Notes: a model not told the origin generated them from the letters alone. DNA of 64,000 nt from Dipylidium caninum (GCA_017562135.1 QEYB01001217.1:682001-746000); one strand, 5' to 3'; shown: positions 24,757 to 38,522, counted from the stretch's first letter. Made by a program: numbers and translations.

Positions 24757-25128
24757 CGACATATTGGCGGATACCAATGACACCAATGAAGAGGAACATG
24801 AGAACCCCCGAGAACTGGTAGTTGAGTCGATCAGCAAAGTCATCATCGAACCGCAGTCGGGAGGAGCCGATGCGTCCGAGTTTGCTGAGTTTCCAAATGA
24901 AGGTGGCGTCCATTGCTCCGTGACCGCCGCCTCCACCGCCGCTCCCGCCTATGTGGCCGCTGGCGCCGCCCGAGCCGGAGTGGTGGTGGTGGTGATGGTA
25001 GCTGCCCCCGTAACCGCCCCCGCCGCTGCTGTCGTGTCCGCCGCTGTGCGAATCTGAACCGTAGAAGGAAGAGTAGTAGTGACCGTTACTTTGATGATGA
25101 CCGTATCCACCAGAACGACGATAGTCGC
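24757..25128 (-). CDS. Innexin A, exon 1 (N-terminus and TM1; Gly/His-rich 5' extension)
   Basis: The exon encodes MDATFIWKLSKLGRIGSSRL, then DDDFADRLNYQFSG, the first membrane helix (VLMFLFIGVIGI) and RQYVG with the Gly split at donor GTAAGT. This is the canonical innexin N-terminus. The ATG at 24911-24913 matches the usual start, with G at -3 and G at +4. The same frame stays open another 71 codons upstream to a TTTGCAG acceptor at 25129-25130. That part encodes a Gly/His/Ser-rich stretch with a run of six histidines. The exon is therefore probably not the first transcribed exon. Either the upstream part is 5' UTR with the start at 24913, giving a 573-residue protein, or an undiscovered upstream exon provides an earlier ATG and a long cytoplasmic N-terminal extension. 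Confidence 0.88.
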
Positions 25129-25195
25129 CTGCAAATAAAGGCACACACCAGGATGTGCGTTATTCCTCCTCCTCTTCCCCTCTACATTCATTATT

Positions 25196-25205
25196 CCCCC
25201 CCCCC
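25196..25205 (+). repeat. Homopolymer run C10
   Basis: Ten C residues follow a CT-rich stretch about 70 bases upstream of the innexin A exon 1 acceptor. On the minus strand this is a G run. Confidence 0.9.
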
Positions 25206-28200
25206 GCATGTACAAAAAAACCATATGACTGCTAGGGGATACAGAAAGAAAACCTAACAACAATAATATCTCCCGCATACTAAGCAGACGAAAGCGGATT
25301 TTATGTTGACTCCATAATCTTTGTGGCATTTTTCAGTGCCTGACGAGGACTTATTTCCCTCACGCCAACATCCCCATATCCCATTACATTAGTAACTTCT
25401 GCCAACTGTCAAAAGTGCAACGTCCACTTGGATTGTTCCTATGTACTTAGACGGGCGAGGTCATTTATGCTGGATAACTTTGTCCTTCCAAGTTATATGC
25501 TAAGTGAGCTAGAAACGCAACTTTTCCACAAGAACGGAGGAAAAGAGGAGTCGCGAGGACCCAGAAGATGTGGTCTTCGCGTGGTTAAAAGGAAGCGGAG
25601 TTACACTTTGGGGAGCGAGTATCTTTCATTAGCCTCTCCAACCTCCCTGCAGAACCACCAGTGTAATTTGCCACAGACAACAGCAAATAAAGGCAGAAAG
25701 GAGGTATTCATTATTAATGAGAACTTGATCAGGCTACACCGAATGGGACAGAAACTTTCTCTAAAAATAACTATGATACGAACTCGGGTGTTTTGAACAT
25801 TTCCTAGGGAATTGTGGGATGGCATTCAGCAAAGAAGTGAAAATGTCATATCAACTCAACCTGATCTGCTGCGCGGAGTGGCCGCTCTTGACCGGGTTGT
25901 GCAAATAGCCAAGTGGTGAACTTGCGGCCTATCGTAAAGACATTTTGGTATCTGATACACGGAAAGAAGGCCTCCATCCCGATTTACCGCTTCATTAAAT
26001 GGCGGTGTGGTAATTTTGATGTTGCGAAGAAAAGGCACCAGTCAGCGATTTGACTTAAATGAGTATTTTGCGCTTTTTGGACCCACAATCTGTACACACA
26101 TGTACACTTCTTTTTATGGGGCATTCGAGATTTGAGCAATGAAAAGAAATGCTAAAATTGCCCAAATTCTGGCATTCCTCCTCCTTCGTGAGGAAGCTCG
26201 TTTTAGCTGGGTCATCAAGCTCAGAAGTAGACATCACACGACCACATTGCAAAGAAGTGTGGACGGTTCGGGCGTCCAAAGTGGATGGTTGGACGGTGAG
26301 AGCCAACTCTTCCACACAGGCTGAATGTGATCTACTCCATTTCGTCAGAAGTTTAAGCCGGGAGAGCGTTGCCCATTCATCAAATCTCGTCAAATGGAAC
26401 AGCACTGTTGGGCCAGAATTTCCACTCTTAACACCTCGATTTGAGGGAAGGAGGAGTTGTCGTGAACACTTGCCCTAGTTGATTTATTCGCCACTCGGGG
26501 AAGGGAAGCCTTCTCCCCGAGTTGTCGGTGTACTGTCTCACCACAGGGGGCAATTCAACCTCGCCACCCGGCCCAGTAGCTACGCCATTACGGATACTCA
26601 CGGAAGCACCACTTTGCGGCGCCGATTTCCTCGGAGGCACTCGTGCACCGTTGGTGTAAGCAAAATTACTTAGTCCTCCTCAAAATAAACGCCTAGCCTC
26701 TGCTGAGTTTAGAAAACACACCGAAACACACACACACGCATACACGTGCACATGATGCCATTTCCGTGACAGTAAACCCGGCCCAAGAAACATAAAACCG
26801 TCAAAATTTTCCCCAATAATTCAGACAATACGGGTACGAGCTGAGGAGAAAAGTACGCATTTTAGGTATTGCAGAGCTCAAGACGGTGAGAAATTAAAAA
26901 GAGTGAGGTAGGGAAAGGCAACTCCTACGAACTGCGATACCGTCCACGTGGGTCAGTGAAAAAAAAACCGGATTTTACACGATATTTTTACTCTCAACGC
27001 AAAGTTATTCCCGCTTTAATAAACTCTCTCTCTCCACTAACACGCAAATACTTAAGAGTGAATGCTTCACTGGGAATCAGAATATTACGAAAACGCTGGA
27101 GACGAGGTAGAACGCACAGGCTTACGGGAGTCCGGTCACTCGGGCATCATAAGTGCAAAAAAAATCCGGTCTCACAAAAGCCTTTTTAACAGTTATTTTA
27201 ACTTCTCATGCGGCTTTTTGGCGCTCGATTATGTGATTTAGTCCGGAAAAAGGGATAAAAAAAATAAAATCTGCTATGGAGTGATTAGGTGTGCCACTTG
27301 TGTTACTTTTGGGATGATTGTAAAGTTTCGGGCTGGTGGGGTGACACCGACAGCGTTACAATGGGCTGGTCAAGTGACTACTTCGTCCTGGGCCATTCTC
27401 CAGATTCACCGACGAGTGGAACGAGGCTCCTCGCCGCCGAGGCAAGGTGAAGGAGAGGGTCCGGGACACACCCTTCCATCCCGCCCAGAAAGTGCTGCCT
27501 AAGCCGGTGAGAAAAGTACTTGAGACCTTTAATTTAACAAACTCATGCTGTCATGATGGAGAACTGCACGGGGGAAAACTAAATCATTTTACAGTGGCAC
27601 TACTTCATGGCATGAAACTGTGCGGCGCAGAACTCAAATCGCAGTAGAGTGGGGGGAGAAAAGTTGTGGTGGAAGAGCTGGATTTCGTCCTCACCGATGT
27701 CGCTGTTGCCGCCAAGCCCATTTTTCAGATGGGAAAGTCTTTTTAAAAGTCATTTTACCGCCAAAAATGGTCTGCACGACTGTCTCCTTTTCCGTCCTTT
27801 GTCCACCGAATAATTGGGAGTTAATCCACCCCAAGTTCACATGTGTGAGGGCAGAGTTGGCCGCAAATACATGAGATGGAAAGTACACTTGCGAGATAAA
27901 GAGCTTCATGGACGTACGGACGAAAGAGGAGCCAGAAATTGTGGCACACAGACGAAGGGTTGAGGTGGCCATTTCGAGCAGAAAGGAGACAGACTCAATT
28001 GTCAAAGGGTTTTAAGGAGTCCACACCTCGCATTAAAAATAAGAATAAGTTGTGTAGATTTCTCGCACTCTACTACGCGAATTGTCAGCTCCTGAAGGAA
28101 AATGGGCCGAATGTCATTACAGTCCTGTTTATAACTCAAAATGGTCTCTACTTTCCAGACGAGAGGAAGCTGAATATCAGGGAGACGGCGGAAATGGCTG

Positions 28201-31200
28201 CTACTTTGGCCGGCCATCTACAGTGGACATGCTTGGGAATATGACTAACGGGTCAAACATAAAACTGACAAAAATGTCTAAATCGGAAGCCTTTCAGCAA
28301 AACATGAACGTGTCATGAAGAATTATCGTAGACGATTAGTTTTTGAGACGGTAAAATGGTCTCGAAGGTTAAAAATCGCACAGCATTGGAATAAAACAGC
28401 TTCCGACTAACAAGAACCCAGTCAATGCCAACTCTCGATGGCATTAATTGGCCAGTTCAAACTCTTCACGCACCTTCTTAGCCTTTCCCTCCAGACCATA
28501 GCGATCAAGGTGAGTCCCCAAAATAACTTTTATGTATACTGATTGTAAATAATCGAACATATAGTTCCGTACACAATAAATCGGTGTCTTGAGGTTTTAT
28601 TGCCCCTGCAAGGGTAATCAGTTTAAACGTGCCGACCTGAGGGGAAGTCGCGCCGGCGCTGATGAGGAAATGAGGAGATAGTAAGGGAACGCAAAGTATG
28701 CTTGAGAGCAAACTTTTGTGGATTTCTGAGTGAAACGGGGTCCGTAGACCCCAAGTCTTTTACAGCCACTCTGAGAATGCTATGGAGCGGGGAGAGTGGC
28801 ACCGGCTATCAAAAAGCAATGATGCAACTCAACTTCTGTGGAAGTTTAAGTACCTTTCCATTGGATGTTTTAACGCATTAACTCGGCAATCAAGAGGCGC
28901 TGGCCTTAACAAAATTGTTGGGTCTTGTGAAGTGAGACAGGAAATGACTGAAGACTGTGTGGAATATCGTCGAAATTGTTCGCGGTGAGCAGAAATTCGG
29001 GGTTTTGAAGGGATCCAAGTTCACCGCTTCTGCCTCTTCCGTAGGCAGACTAACAAAATGTCTTCTTCCGTGTTGTTGCAGGGCAGGTGAGTCTTAAGGG
29101 TCTCCTCTGGTTCGGAGAAAATGAATCCGCCCGATAGCAGCCGAGTGGCCTGGTGCGGAACGGCACCGTCCCGACAGCAACACCAACTCCACGTGTCGCC
29201 GAACCCCGAAACAGCGGACGCAAGCGAATTTTAGTGAATCTTGTGGTTTTGGCACTTCCTATATGCATTAAATTAATTAACTCTGAGGTAGAGGACCACC
29301 GACTCTACAAAAGATTTCTTTTTTGACTTTCGTGAAGCCTGTTACTTCACAGGTAAGAGAAAAGCAGTTCAGTTAAAGGAAAGAAACTTTCTTCCTTGTC
29401 TTTTCCTTTGCAGAGAAATTCTATACAAGACGTAATGCTTAAAGTTGTGCTGATTTCAGTTAATTAATCGAGATGGAATAATGGCGAACAACAAAGCAAT
29501 ACAGAGCAGGAAAATTTGTAAAATTTTTAATGTCGGGACAAAATGTGGCGCCTCCGCAAGCTCGGTATCGCGGTGAGAGGTGGTGTCATCGCATTCTCTC
29601 GTGTTTCTTAATTTACCCTCCTCTAATCCCCGGCTCAAGCGGTACGGGTTGAAGTAAAATTATAAATTGGATGTCACAGTGTGTCCTCTCAACGCCACCA
29701 AGGTCCAGGTCCATTCAAAGCAGAGACGAGTTAGTTGAGAAGATCACACGGCAATATGGCAGAGGGCCGGGTCGAATTCCATCCAAGGAGGGCTAATTTC
29801 TTAAGACCTTTGAATGCCTAAGCCCCACTTCCTCCCCCCTCGCTCCACGTGCCCCCGCCTGTATCCCTTGACAGCAGAAAATACCGTCAAGTAGCCTGAA
29901 AATTGGGCTTGCGTAGGAACTAAGTTATGTCGAAATCTCTAAACTGACAAACACACGTTCTCCTCTCTTTGTTTTCTCATATGCGGGTTTTACAAATGCC
30001 TAAGTCCTTTACACCGTGGAATTTTGGCAAGTAGGAAGGAGACAAGGAAGGGGAAAGTCATTTCCTTAGAGGCGGGGAAAAAAAGAAACGGTTTGGTCCT
30101 TCTCTTTCTCGCCTGCACTTTGAATTGCGAAGATTTTTGATGTCACTTAACTCGCTTTTGGCCGGCGTGAAAATTGTTTACACCACTGTGTGTTTGTGTA
30201 ACTCGAGTGCGGCTCGTAAACCACCGTCTTTATCTTCCCTATGCTCTCAACAGTTTTACGTCTATTTTCGACATTCCCCTCCAATGCAATAAATTAGTTT
30301 TATCTACTGTTTAAGTGCTTTCTATGGAGATAAACATTTTGAAAATGCTAGCAGGGAGAAGTTAGACACCCTATCAGGTGGAAGTGAGGAAAAACAATTA
30401 TTCTCTCTTTGCGGCGCCGACTTTAGAGGGCAGTGGAGCCTCCACTCAACAACTGAGAATCGAGACCTGTGGACAACGAGCGGTCGGGAGGAGACCAACT
30501 TTCGCACGATAAGTTGAACGGTTCGACGGCCTCGTGTCTGTCCGAACCACTGTTCTGCAGGGCGACGAGAGGCAAATTTCGGATCCTTTCGCGGTAACTT
30601 TAATTAATTAACTTGTTATGACGGTCGTTTTGTGTACAATTGACAGGGCGCACTTTTAACCGGGTTCTTTTATTTTTAAGACCGTTTCGCATGTCTGAGT
30701 CAATTATTTAATGCTGAAGCCCCGTTTTTTCTATTTTGACGTGACAGTGTCTCTTAAAGTGTTGCAAACCACAAATGAAGTGCCTAACATTTCCGTTTAT
30801 GAGCTCGTGGATCATCCTCCAAACCTACAAGCGCTGGCGCCAGTCATTTGTAATTACTGAGGCGGTTGATCAGTTGTGGGCGGATTACTAGATAGATGGC
30901 CCGAAATAGTGTCAAAAAGTTGACATATCCAGGTTTCACATGCAAAAGCTCACGAACCTCGGGTCATCGCCTATTCATCCAGATTGATCCTTACGAGGGA
31001 AGGACAAAAAATCTAGATGCTGTCATTCTTCCGAAAGAGCATCATTTCTGAGCCGACAATAAGCTCACAGGTGGGTGTCAAGGGGGACCAGACGCGGGAA
31101 TTTTTAGGCTGTGGACGCAAGCAAAAATCCACGTAGAGGGACAAATTGAGGGTAAAGACTAAACCCTCTTGGATTGATCTTCCTTCCAACACACAGAGAC

Positions 31201-31470
31201 AGGATTGTGAGCGCCGACTAGCGATCACGAGGTGCTAGAGAGTGGGAGAGAGAGGGACTCGGGATTGGGCAAACACAGAGGCTGGCTGATAGCGGAAGGA
31301 GGCCGAGGAGAGGGAGAGAACAATTAGGAGAAGTTGATGTGACCGCGAAGGAGTAGGCGTAGTGTGGACAGGCGAGAGTAATTTCGATGCCTTATGGGCA
31401 GGTTGCCTCAGAATGGGCAGTGGTTAAGGCTCCCAGCCACTTTTTCCCGCTCTCTGTCCCATCTCCCTCT

Positions 31471-31560
31471 CGTCCCGACCCACCAATCATCGTAGCGCAT
31501 TGCTCCGACCAATGGGAATTTTCTTTCCCAGTGTGTATGTGTTTGCGCGCACGTAAGTGA
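31471..31560. promoter_or_regulatory. Possible promoter-like island: two CCAAT boxes plus GT/GC alternation
   Basis: CCAAT occurs at 31483-31487 and 31509-31513, the latter in GACCAATGGG. An alternating purine-pyrimidine stretch follows at 31531-31554 (GTGTGTATGTG, then GCGCGCACGT). The island lies about 6.3 kb upstream of innexin A exon 1 and could be its promoter, but no transcript evidence is available. Confidence 0.25.
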
Positions 31561-31591
31561 TTATGTGGTCGCCCGGTGCGAAATGGTGCGG

Positions 31592-31613
31592 TAGTTAGTT
31601 AGTTAGTTAGTTA
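31592..31613 (+). repeat. (TAGT)n tetranucleotide repeat
   Basis: About five copies of TAGT in tandem, just right of the CCAAT-containing island. Confidence 0.9.
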
Positions 31614-34600
31614 ATGCTCTCCATGTGACTTCATTCGCCATCACACTGATTAGGTCACTTGCGTAGTCATAGTTACGTCCTCTTCATCACGCTTATCACG
31701 CTTAACTCTCCAACTTACGTGGCGGCCTCTCGACAGCCACGCGATTATAAACTTTACCGCGGGATGGAGATCGAGCGGTCAGAGGCAGGGTGATCACTGA
31801 GGCGAGAGGGACAACAGAAAACGATTATTGCTTTGAGGAATTTGCTCTTTCATGAAACTTTCGGAAAGGCGAAATCTCAAGTAGTCAAAGTTTTCTTATG
31901 TAAAGTATGGATTTTACTTAATTTCAAAGTTAATATAGCCACTTGGAGTGCAAACTAGTAAGAACACGCTTATTTCTGACAGGTCGACAGTAACAGCCGT
32001 GAAATCGGAGTCTTGCCACTGAGACTCTCGAAGACTCGCCTGAGGTGAAAAGGGAATTCGCTCCGCCTTGCCTATTTCGGTGAGACAGGAGAGAAATAGA
32101 CGATTTGGGCACGTGAATAGCCACATCTTCCGCATTTAATGAGGCTTGCTCTTTGAAATCGCCAACATGTGGTCCTCCTCCACCAAATCTACCATCATTT
32201 GGTTGAAAAAAATTAACATTTTCAGCTTATCCTTGGCGATACAATTACCTCTTATTCTCGTACATCTTTTCCTTTTGTCTCGGCAAGAGTTTAAAAATAC
32301 TCTGACGGTGTCAACGGCGAGGTGCGGTTACTCTGCTAGAGAATACCAGAATCAGCAACACCTCTCAATACAAATTTTGTCAGTTCTATTGAAAAAGGCA
32401 TTTTGACAAAAGTCATGATTAACTTTGTTTCTCTCACACCAAGTGGACATAATAAAGAGCGAGGAGAGTAAGCTTTAAAACGAACACCAGGATTAATTTC
32501 TAAAGTATGAACAACCATTGGTGCATGCTATTTTATGAGTTTTAAGATAAAGGAACTAGCGTATATTTGGGGCCGTGAGACAAGAGAAAGTGAGGCACCA
32601 AACTTGCAATCAAAAAACTCTTTGGTGGGCGGCTGAAGAGGAATTGAGACGGTTGGAGAGGCAGAAGTGGTAGTTTAACCCACCATTTTGCCCCTACTGA
32701 CGTCTGTCCTGGCTGAAAAAAGGGCTTTAGTGACCTTCGCACAAACCGTAACGAGTCATCGAGAAGGATACATGACGTACTCGGAGGATACGTGATATGA
32801 CATCCAAAATAAGCAATTTTAAGTCCATTTGACTGTCTAGAATTCTGGGGCACAGTAAAATCCCGTAAAGGCTGTCTTCTCGGTAAGTTCAATGATTATG
32901 TCACTACGGGAAGCACAAAGGGCATTTTAATGAGGCTTCTGGTCTTTCGCCTACTTCCGACAATCGGATGTTGTGAAACACTAATGAAAAGGGTTAAACA
33001 ATATATTATTAAAGTAAAAGGAAGCCGACCCGTGGGTTGTGAAGACCCTGAGGCTGCTTTTCTGGTTTATTCAGAGGACCTCGTCCCAGAATTAACCAAA
33101 ATAATCCCGGCACGAGGTGTGGCGAAGTGCCGAGTGTTCCATTTTTTAAAAACCCTGTCATATGTATCCATTTAAAGGAGGCCTTAAAGCAAAAAAATCT
33201 CTCATACTTTTGGACTATCCTGATATTACTTCTGTCAATACTTCGGTAGCCTAAGGGTTTCATAAATTTTTGAAGTTGTGCGAAGATAACAACACGCCAG
33301 CAGTCGGGCCTAAGAAAAGTTTAGTCCCTGCCCTCACATTCCCATGAAAATGAGCTTTAATTTGAACATCTAACCAACTGGCAGACACTGATTAAACTTT
33401 ATTGTGGTCCTCAAATTCCGTAATTTAAGGACGAGGGCTGATCAGCTAATTATTGTTTCTAATTCATGTGAGCACAGTTGATAATTAGGATTTTGTGTAA
33501 GTGTGAAAGTGTTGACAAAATTCATTTATTTCACGGCGGTTAGTCTTCATTAAGTTGCCTTTTAAGAGAATCTTAGCAGTGTTTTGCAAATAGGGGTGCG
33601 GGAGTGGTGCAACAATCTACGAATAACGTGTTCTGCAGGTTTAGAACTGATTGCGCCGAGGCCCATATAGTGTTCAAAATAAAACAGTTACTTATTACGT
33701 GTAAGTAGAATTTAAATTTAAACATACCATCAGTTTTTTACTGAATATTACTTAAGATGGGAAATTGCTCTTCCATAGGCTAATTCAATATCGATAAAGT
33801 TCCGCTTGTCAACTATGACTTGCTTCTAAACGGATATGTTGGTGTGACAACAAAGGCCTCATATTTATAACTAGAATTGGTCGATGGAAGGAGGCGAAAA
33901 AAATCGTTCTTAATGCATCACCTTTGTGGCTACCGCAACTTACCTTTAAACATACATAATTCTCCAGACAACTTCCCACATTTTCCAACTATTAGGTAGC
34001 ATTTCGGTTGATAAATGTGTACGAGATATAATAAACATGATATTATGGATGCGACTTATCGGGCGAAAGGAGTTAAGAACACCAAAGCGGCTCAGCAAAT
34101 AGATGGCGTATTTAGCGAAACCTCATGACTGTTGAAGATAAAATCATCCCGTTAAATGGAAAGACCTAACAACGTAAGGAACTATTTATATTGCGTGACA
34201 AACCATTATTCTTTCAAACTTGCCCTTACAGAGCTCCACAAGTGACCTTACTTCTTATTCCTCTGTATTTTACAGTGGAGTGACCGACTTTAAAGGCGAC
34301 AGAATATCGGATTGTAGTGTACCGATGCGGAACATACAGCAGCCACTCAAGTAACACCGCATGAACTATTAATAGACTTATTTTGAGGCAACACCTGTAT
34401 CCCAATCGCAAAAAAGAGTCTACACAATAAGGGTATAAGTCAAAATTAACTAATTTTTGCACTTAGTAATCCCTCCCGCCCCAGAAAAGGATAAGGAGGA
34501 CGTAAGTAGGTACTATGGTAATATATACAACACACTTTGTCTTCTATCATATTCGGCTTTGTGGACAAAAGTATACTATTTGGTTAACAATATAATTAGC

Positions 34601-35340
34601 AATTTCCGCCGTGATTTGGTCGTCTTTGAGTCTAGAGACAACTAACATGAGTTTTGCAAAGTTTTATATGCTAAATTAAGAATCTTCGACGTCATTAACA
34701 TATGTGACACGGAATTGGGAAGCGGGCAGACTGGACCGGTCTCCCGACTTTGCGGTTGGCAGCACCGGTGTCCAAGATAATAATTAGCAGTTCGAGCTTC
34801 CAACTTCCCATTCCCCTTTGCTGTGCGCTAACCTGCTCCAGGGGGCTGAAGACGGGGAACTTCAATTTTAAATTGCTTACTTTGGCTGTTCATGAAATAA
34901 GATCAGATTTCTAGGAAACGGAAACTCATTATTGAAAGATGTGAACTCGGGGAAAATGATTTACCCGCCCTTAATGTTTCTAGTAATAACGTGTGGCATT
35001 ATAAATGTTCTTTTTAGTCCTCCCCTAATTATGGAGCACCGCACGTGGAGAACATCCTCCTCAACGTCTTCCAAGTGGTAATATGATGAAATGGCCTCGG
35101 AGAGCCTCGGAGAGCCCCGGATGTATTAGAGGGACACTGTGTTTCTCTATAAGACTTTATCTCCTGTCTGCCTACTAATTGGGATTGAAAGAGAAGGCAG
35201 ACCACGTGATCCTCAGAAGGACATCCTCGAAGGCGGGTCGGAAGTCCAGGGCAGAGTAAACATTAAATAAAATGAAATATTTAACTACATTGTTTTCCTA
35301 ACATGCTTATGCTTAATGACAGGCTGTCCAAACCACGTCA

Positions 35341-35460
35341 CTATTTGTCCCGCCTTGAGTTGATCCAGTCGGAGATCTCGTCCTCCCTCAGCCCTTCGTG
35401 TGGGGATAATGGTTCACTACAGGCCTCGAAAATGCCGGAAGTGCGGTATAATCCCCACCT
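35341..35460 (-). CDS. Possible terminal exon of an unknown minus-strand gene
   Basis: After a TTATTTACAG acceptor the frame reads RWGLYRTSGIFEACSEPLSP and then HEGLREDEISDWINSRRDK before TAG at 35341-35343. The 39-residue peptide is acidic and amphipathic, with protein-like composition. The frame extends upstream through the acceptor as well (LLKTLFDELGDAYLQ), so the exon could be longer. It lies between the two innexins, and its stop codon prevents it from being an innexin A leader exon. I do not recognise it. It may be an isolated single exon of a small gene or a chance ORF. Confidence 0.28.
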   Translation of the reverse strand, partial: RWGLYRTSGIFEACSEPLSPHEGLREDEISDWINSRRDK

Positions 35461-36630
35461 CTGTAAATAAGCATCTCCCAGCTCATCAAACAACGTCTTT
35501 AAGAGAGGGCGACACAAACTGCTACAGGCCAAATTTGCATTTCCTTCACTCCGGACTAACAAGAGTCATCAAAGCACCTTCGTTCTGGCATTCAAGTGAT
35601 CTTCAGAGATGGGGAGGAATAGGTAGAACAAGAAGCTACACAAACTCGAGTTTCGATAAGGCAAGACTATCTTTGAAAAGCGCCTATTTTTTTGAAAATC
35701 TGTGATAGCTGTGAAAAACTCATGTGTTCCTCGAAAGGAAACGAAGTAGGCTGTTGTGATTTAACTTAACTTGACTGTAAATTTGACCAGATTTTGGCCA
35801 GCCAGACAAGGAGACTAAGTAACGAAAATAACTCGTAGTTGCATTATGGGAGAGTTTCAGTCTAAATTGCCAAGCCTAATGAGATGGCGTGTCTCTGGTC
35901 CACCACCAAGTGCCACGACTCTCGAAGTGGCCAGCCACCTTATTGCCCACCGTTGGACATTCTTACCGCCCCTTCGCGTGGTCACCAGGGCAAGAAAATC
36001 CTGCCTTCTCACAATCACCTGGTGTGTACTTTTTTACCCTTCCTAAGTTGCCTCAAAGGAGATACCGTCCCACTGCTTCGACGATAAAAAGGATATACTA
36101 GGAGACAGTAATTTATACGCAGTTTAGCCAGGTGATTTATACTTGGTCCGCTTTGACCCACAATCAACGCAATTTCTGTCTGTTGATAAGTCGTGGTAAA
36201 AAGATCTTTATAGTAGTGAAACCCTCCTACTGAGAAAGTTTATTTTTGGTGCGTAACCGACTTATTACGCAATAATGCAGTTAGGAGATGTTGTTAAAAA
36301 AATCATGTGTAGTAATTCAGTTGCCGGAAGATGGGGTTGGTCAAAGTTCTACTCGACCGGCCAGTACATCTGACGCTGACGGGGAGAGAGATGTTCTTTT
36401 TTCAATACAGAGCGTACAGTTAATTAATCGTGGAAAAATGAGGGTCAAATCAAACGATTACACCGGCTTCAATGGCTTAAGTGGTAGTATTAAACGGGTA
36501 TCGTGATGGACTGACTACACATTACTGTGTTGGTATTCAAGAAAAGAAACGAGTTTTCCATCTGCCCCGTTCGCCATTCCGCAGTAGACAGACTCAAGGC
36601 GAAAGGTCGCCTCGAGTGCAGGGCAAAGCG

Positions 36631-36780
36631 CGCGCACCAATAAGCGATGGGTTTCACCTGAGTGAGCGCAAGTCAACACTTATCGATCGGTGCAAGAACG
36701 CGCGTCGGCCAATCAGGCATGTCCGCGGTCGTCCAAACGTAGGTACAGGTTCGCGCAGGCACGCACGCACGCACGTGAGC
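36631..36780. promoter_or_regulatory. Possible promoter-like island: CCAAT boxes plus GCAC repeat
   Basis: CCAAT occurs at 36637-36641 and 36709-36713, in a CG-richer stretch with CGCGCG-type dinucleotides. A (GCAC)n run follows near 36758-36776. Nothing shows which gene, if any, it drives. Innexin A is the nearest minus-strand gene downstream. Confidence 0.22.
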
Positions 36781-38304
36781 CACGCGTTGGAGACTTCGTG
36801 TCTGGCAGAGTAGAGGAGGCAGAAGCGTCACTTGTAGTGTCCAAAATCTCACTTTCCTCCACTTTAATTGAGTTGTACAGGCGACAACAAGTAGTGATAT
36901 TACCGGTGGTGGCGGGGGCCGCGGCGGTGGCGGTGTTGGTAGTTGCAGAGGCGAGAGTTTAATGAGTAGGCTAATTAAATATGTAACACCTCGTCCCAAC
37001 TCCGCTGACCTTGCCTCCCCGTGCCTGTCCACCCCACCATGCTCTGTCCTAGCCGGTGCGAGCGGTTAATCCTCCTTGGGTCTATCGAACAACCGCGGGA
37101 GGCAACACGCCTTTCTCCGAGGGTGCTTCCAGTCCAGCAAGCAGTAGGCGAGCAGGTGTTTCCCCAATGACCCATTCACGGCCTGATATACATCATTGCA
37201 TACATTCAGGTGGGGCAACGCGACGCCCCATTTAAAACACCTTCCCCATTCGGGCAGCAATTAACAAAGTACGTAATCTCTGCCACAAAAAAGAATTCAT
37301 TCTCGACAGAGTAAAAAGGGAAAGCCAGTAAACACCGGACGAAAGGTCTTCCGCTTGTTTATTTCGGCACTGTCGTGGTCTCACCTACTTTCGCCACGGC
37401 CAAATGAGAAAAAAGTGTTTTATTTACACATGGTTATGCGACACAGCACAAAATTATCCTTTTATTGAACCCAATCATCTAAATGCTGTGTCCTATGATG
37501 CAGCCTGCAGTTGGAGGAGCCGGATACAATACTCCACCCCAAAAGGGCAATAAGCCGGTAAATCCCACTTATTCACATGGCACAGGCGTTTCGACCTGAG
37601 CGGGAGGGTGGATTTGGTGTTCCGTGGAAAATAAATTGCCAGTGGAATGATCAAACAAGAGACTCCTTTCTGCTAGGTGACCCGGTTGCCAAGTTTACCT
37701 CATCAGATTGGGCTGGCAGTCAGCAGTGATGGATGCCGGGGAGGGAAATGCCAAGTATGTGAACACTTCTTGTCTGAGTCACCGTGCACCACCGAATTAT
37801 TATTACTATTACTATCTGTCCATTTTTCATTCCCACTTCGCTGTCACTGCCTGCACCGGGGGATGTGGACACTCCGATCCACACAAATAAGGGGAAGAAG
37901 TGAGTCTCAAGCAGACCCCAGACTCACAAGAGACATCGTCATACGTCTAAACAAAGCGGACGGACAGTTTTACTGGGCACCGACCACGAGACGAGGCAGC
38001 CAACGTAGTCAAAAGTAACTGCCGATTTTAGTGAATTTTTGTGGCATTACCCTTTTAAAATACATATTTTAGTGTATTTGAGTAGTTCATGTGGCTGCAA
38101 AAATAGAGGCTCATCCGCGTTTCAGCAGGACAGTCGAGGGTGTGACTTGCTTAAACCAAGCAGCGTCGACTGCGTCCTCCTCAATGACAAAATGAGCGCA
38201 ATTCGGGCAAGTAGGTGGGATTTACACAGGTATTTGGAAGGCGATTCCTTTCCACGGCGTGAGTAAACTTAATAAATATATATTTTATATATGAATATGA
38301 ATAT

Positions 38305-38320
38305 GTATATATATATATAT
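38305..38320 (+). repeat. (AT)n microsatellite
   Basis: This alternating AT tract is the core of a longer AT-rich block covering about 38271-38320. Confidence 0.9.
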
Positions 38321-38390
38321 GGGATTGGTATCTAATAGATGGTTTCAAACAAAGGGAAGTTTTAACTCTTTTTACAGCATCATCAGCCTT

Positions 38391-38420
38391 ACACACATAC
38401 ACACACACACACGCACACAC
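38391..38420 (+). repeat. Imperfect (CA)n microsatellite
   Basis: CA repeats interrupted by single T and G substitutions, 70 bases from the AT tract. Confidence 0.9.
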
Positions 38421-38522
38421 TTTCACATCTGCAAATTATCTTTGTGTGGTTGCATTCGTGCAAACCTGGCCCATTCACATGCTCGTGCAATGCGAAGGAA
38501 GCAACTAAGAGGGGAGGAAGAT

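Noticed and set aside
24746..25329. Ala/Val/Arg-rich ORFs on the plus strand and a Thr-rich minus frame at innexin A exon 1
   Set aside because: All are alternate readings of the GGC/CAC-rich sequence that encodes the Gly/His-rich stretch.
26590..26640. Possible leader exon for innexin A ending GCTTCC|GTGAGT
   Set aside because: The donor is good and one frame has the right phase, but there is no ATG and no convincing acceptor or start site upstream.
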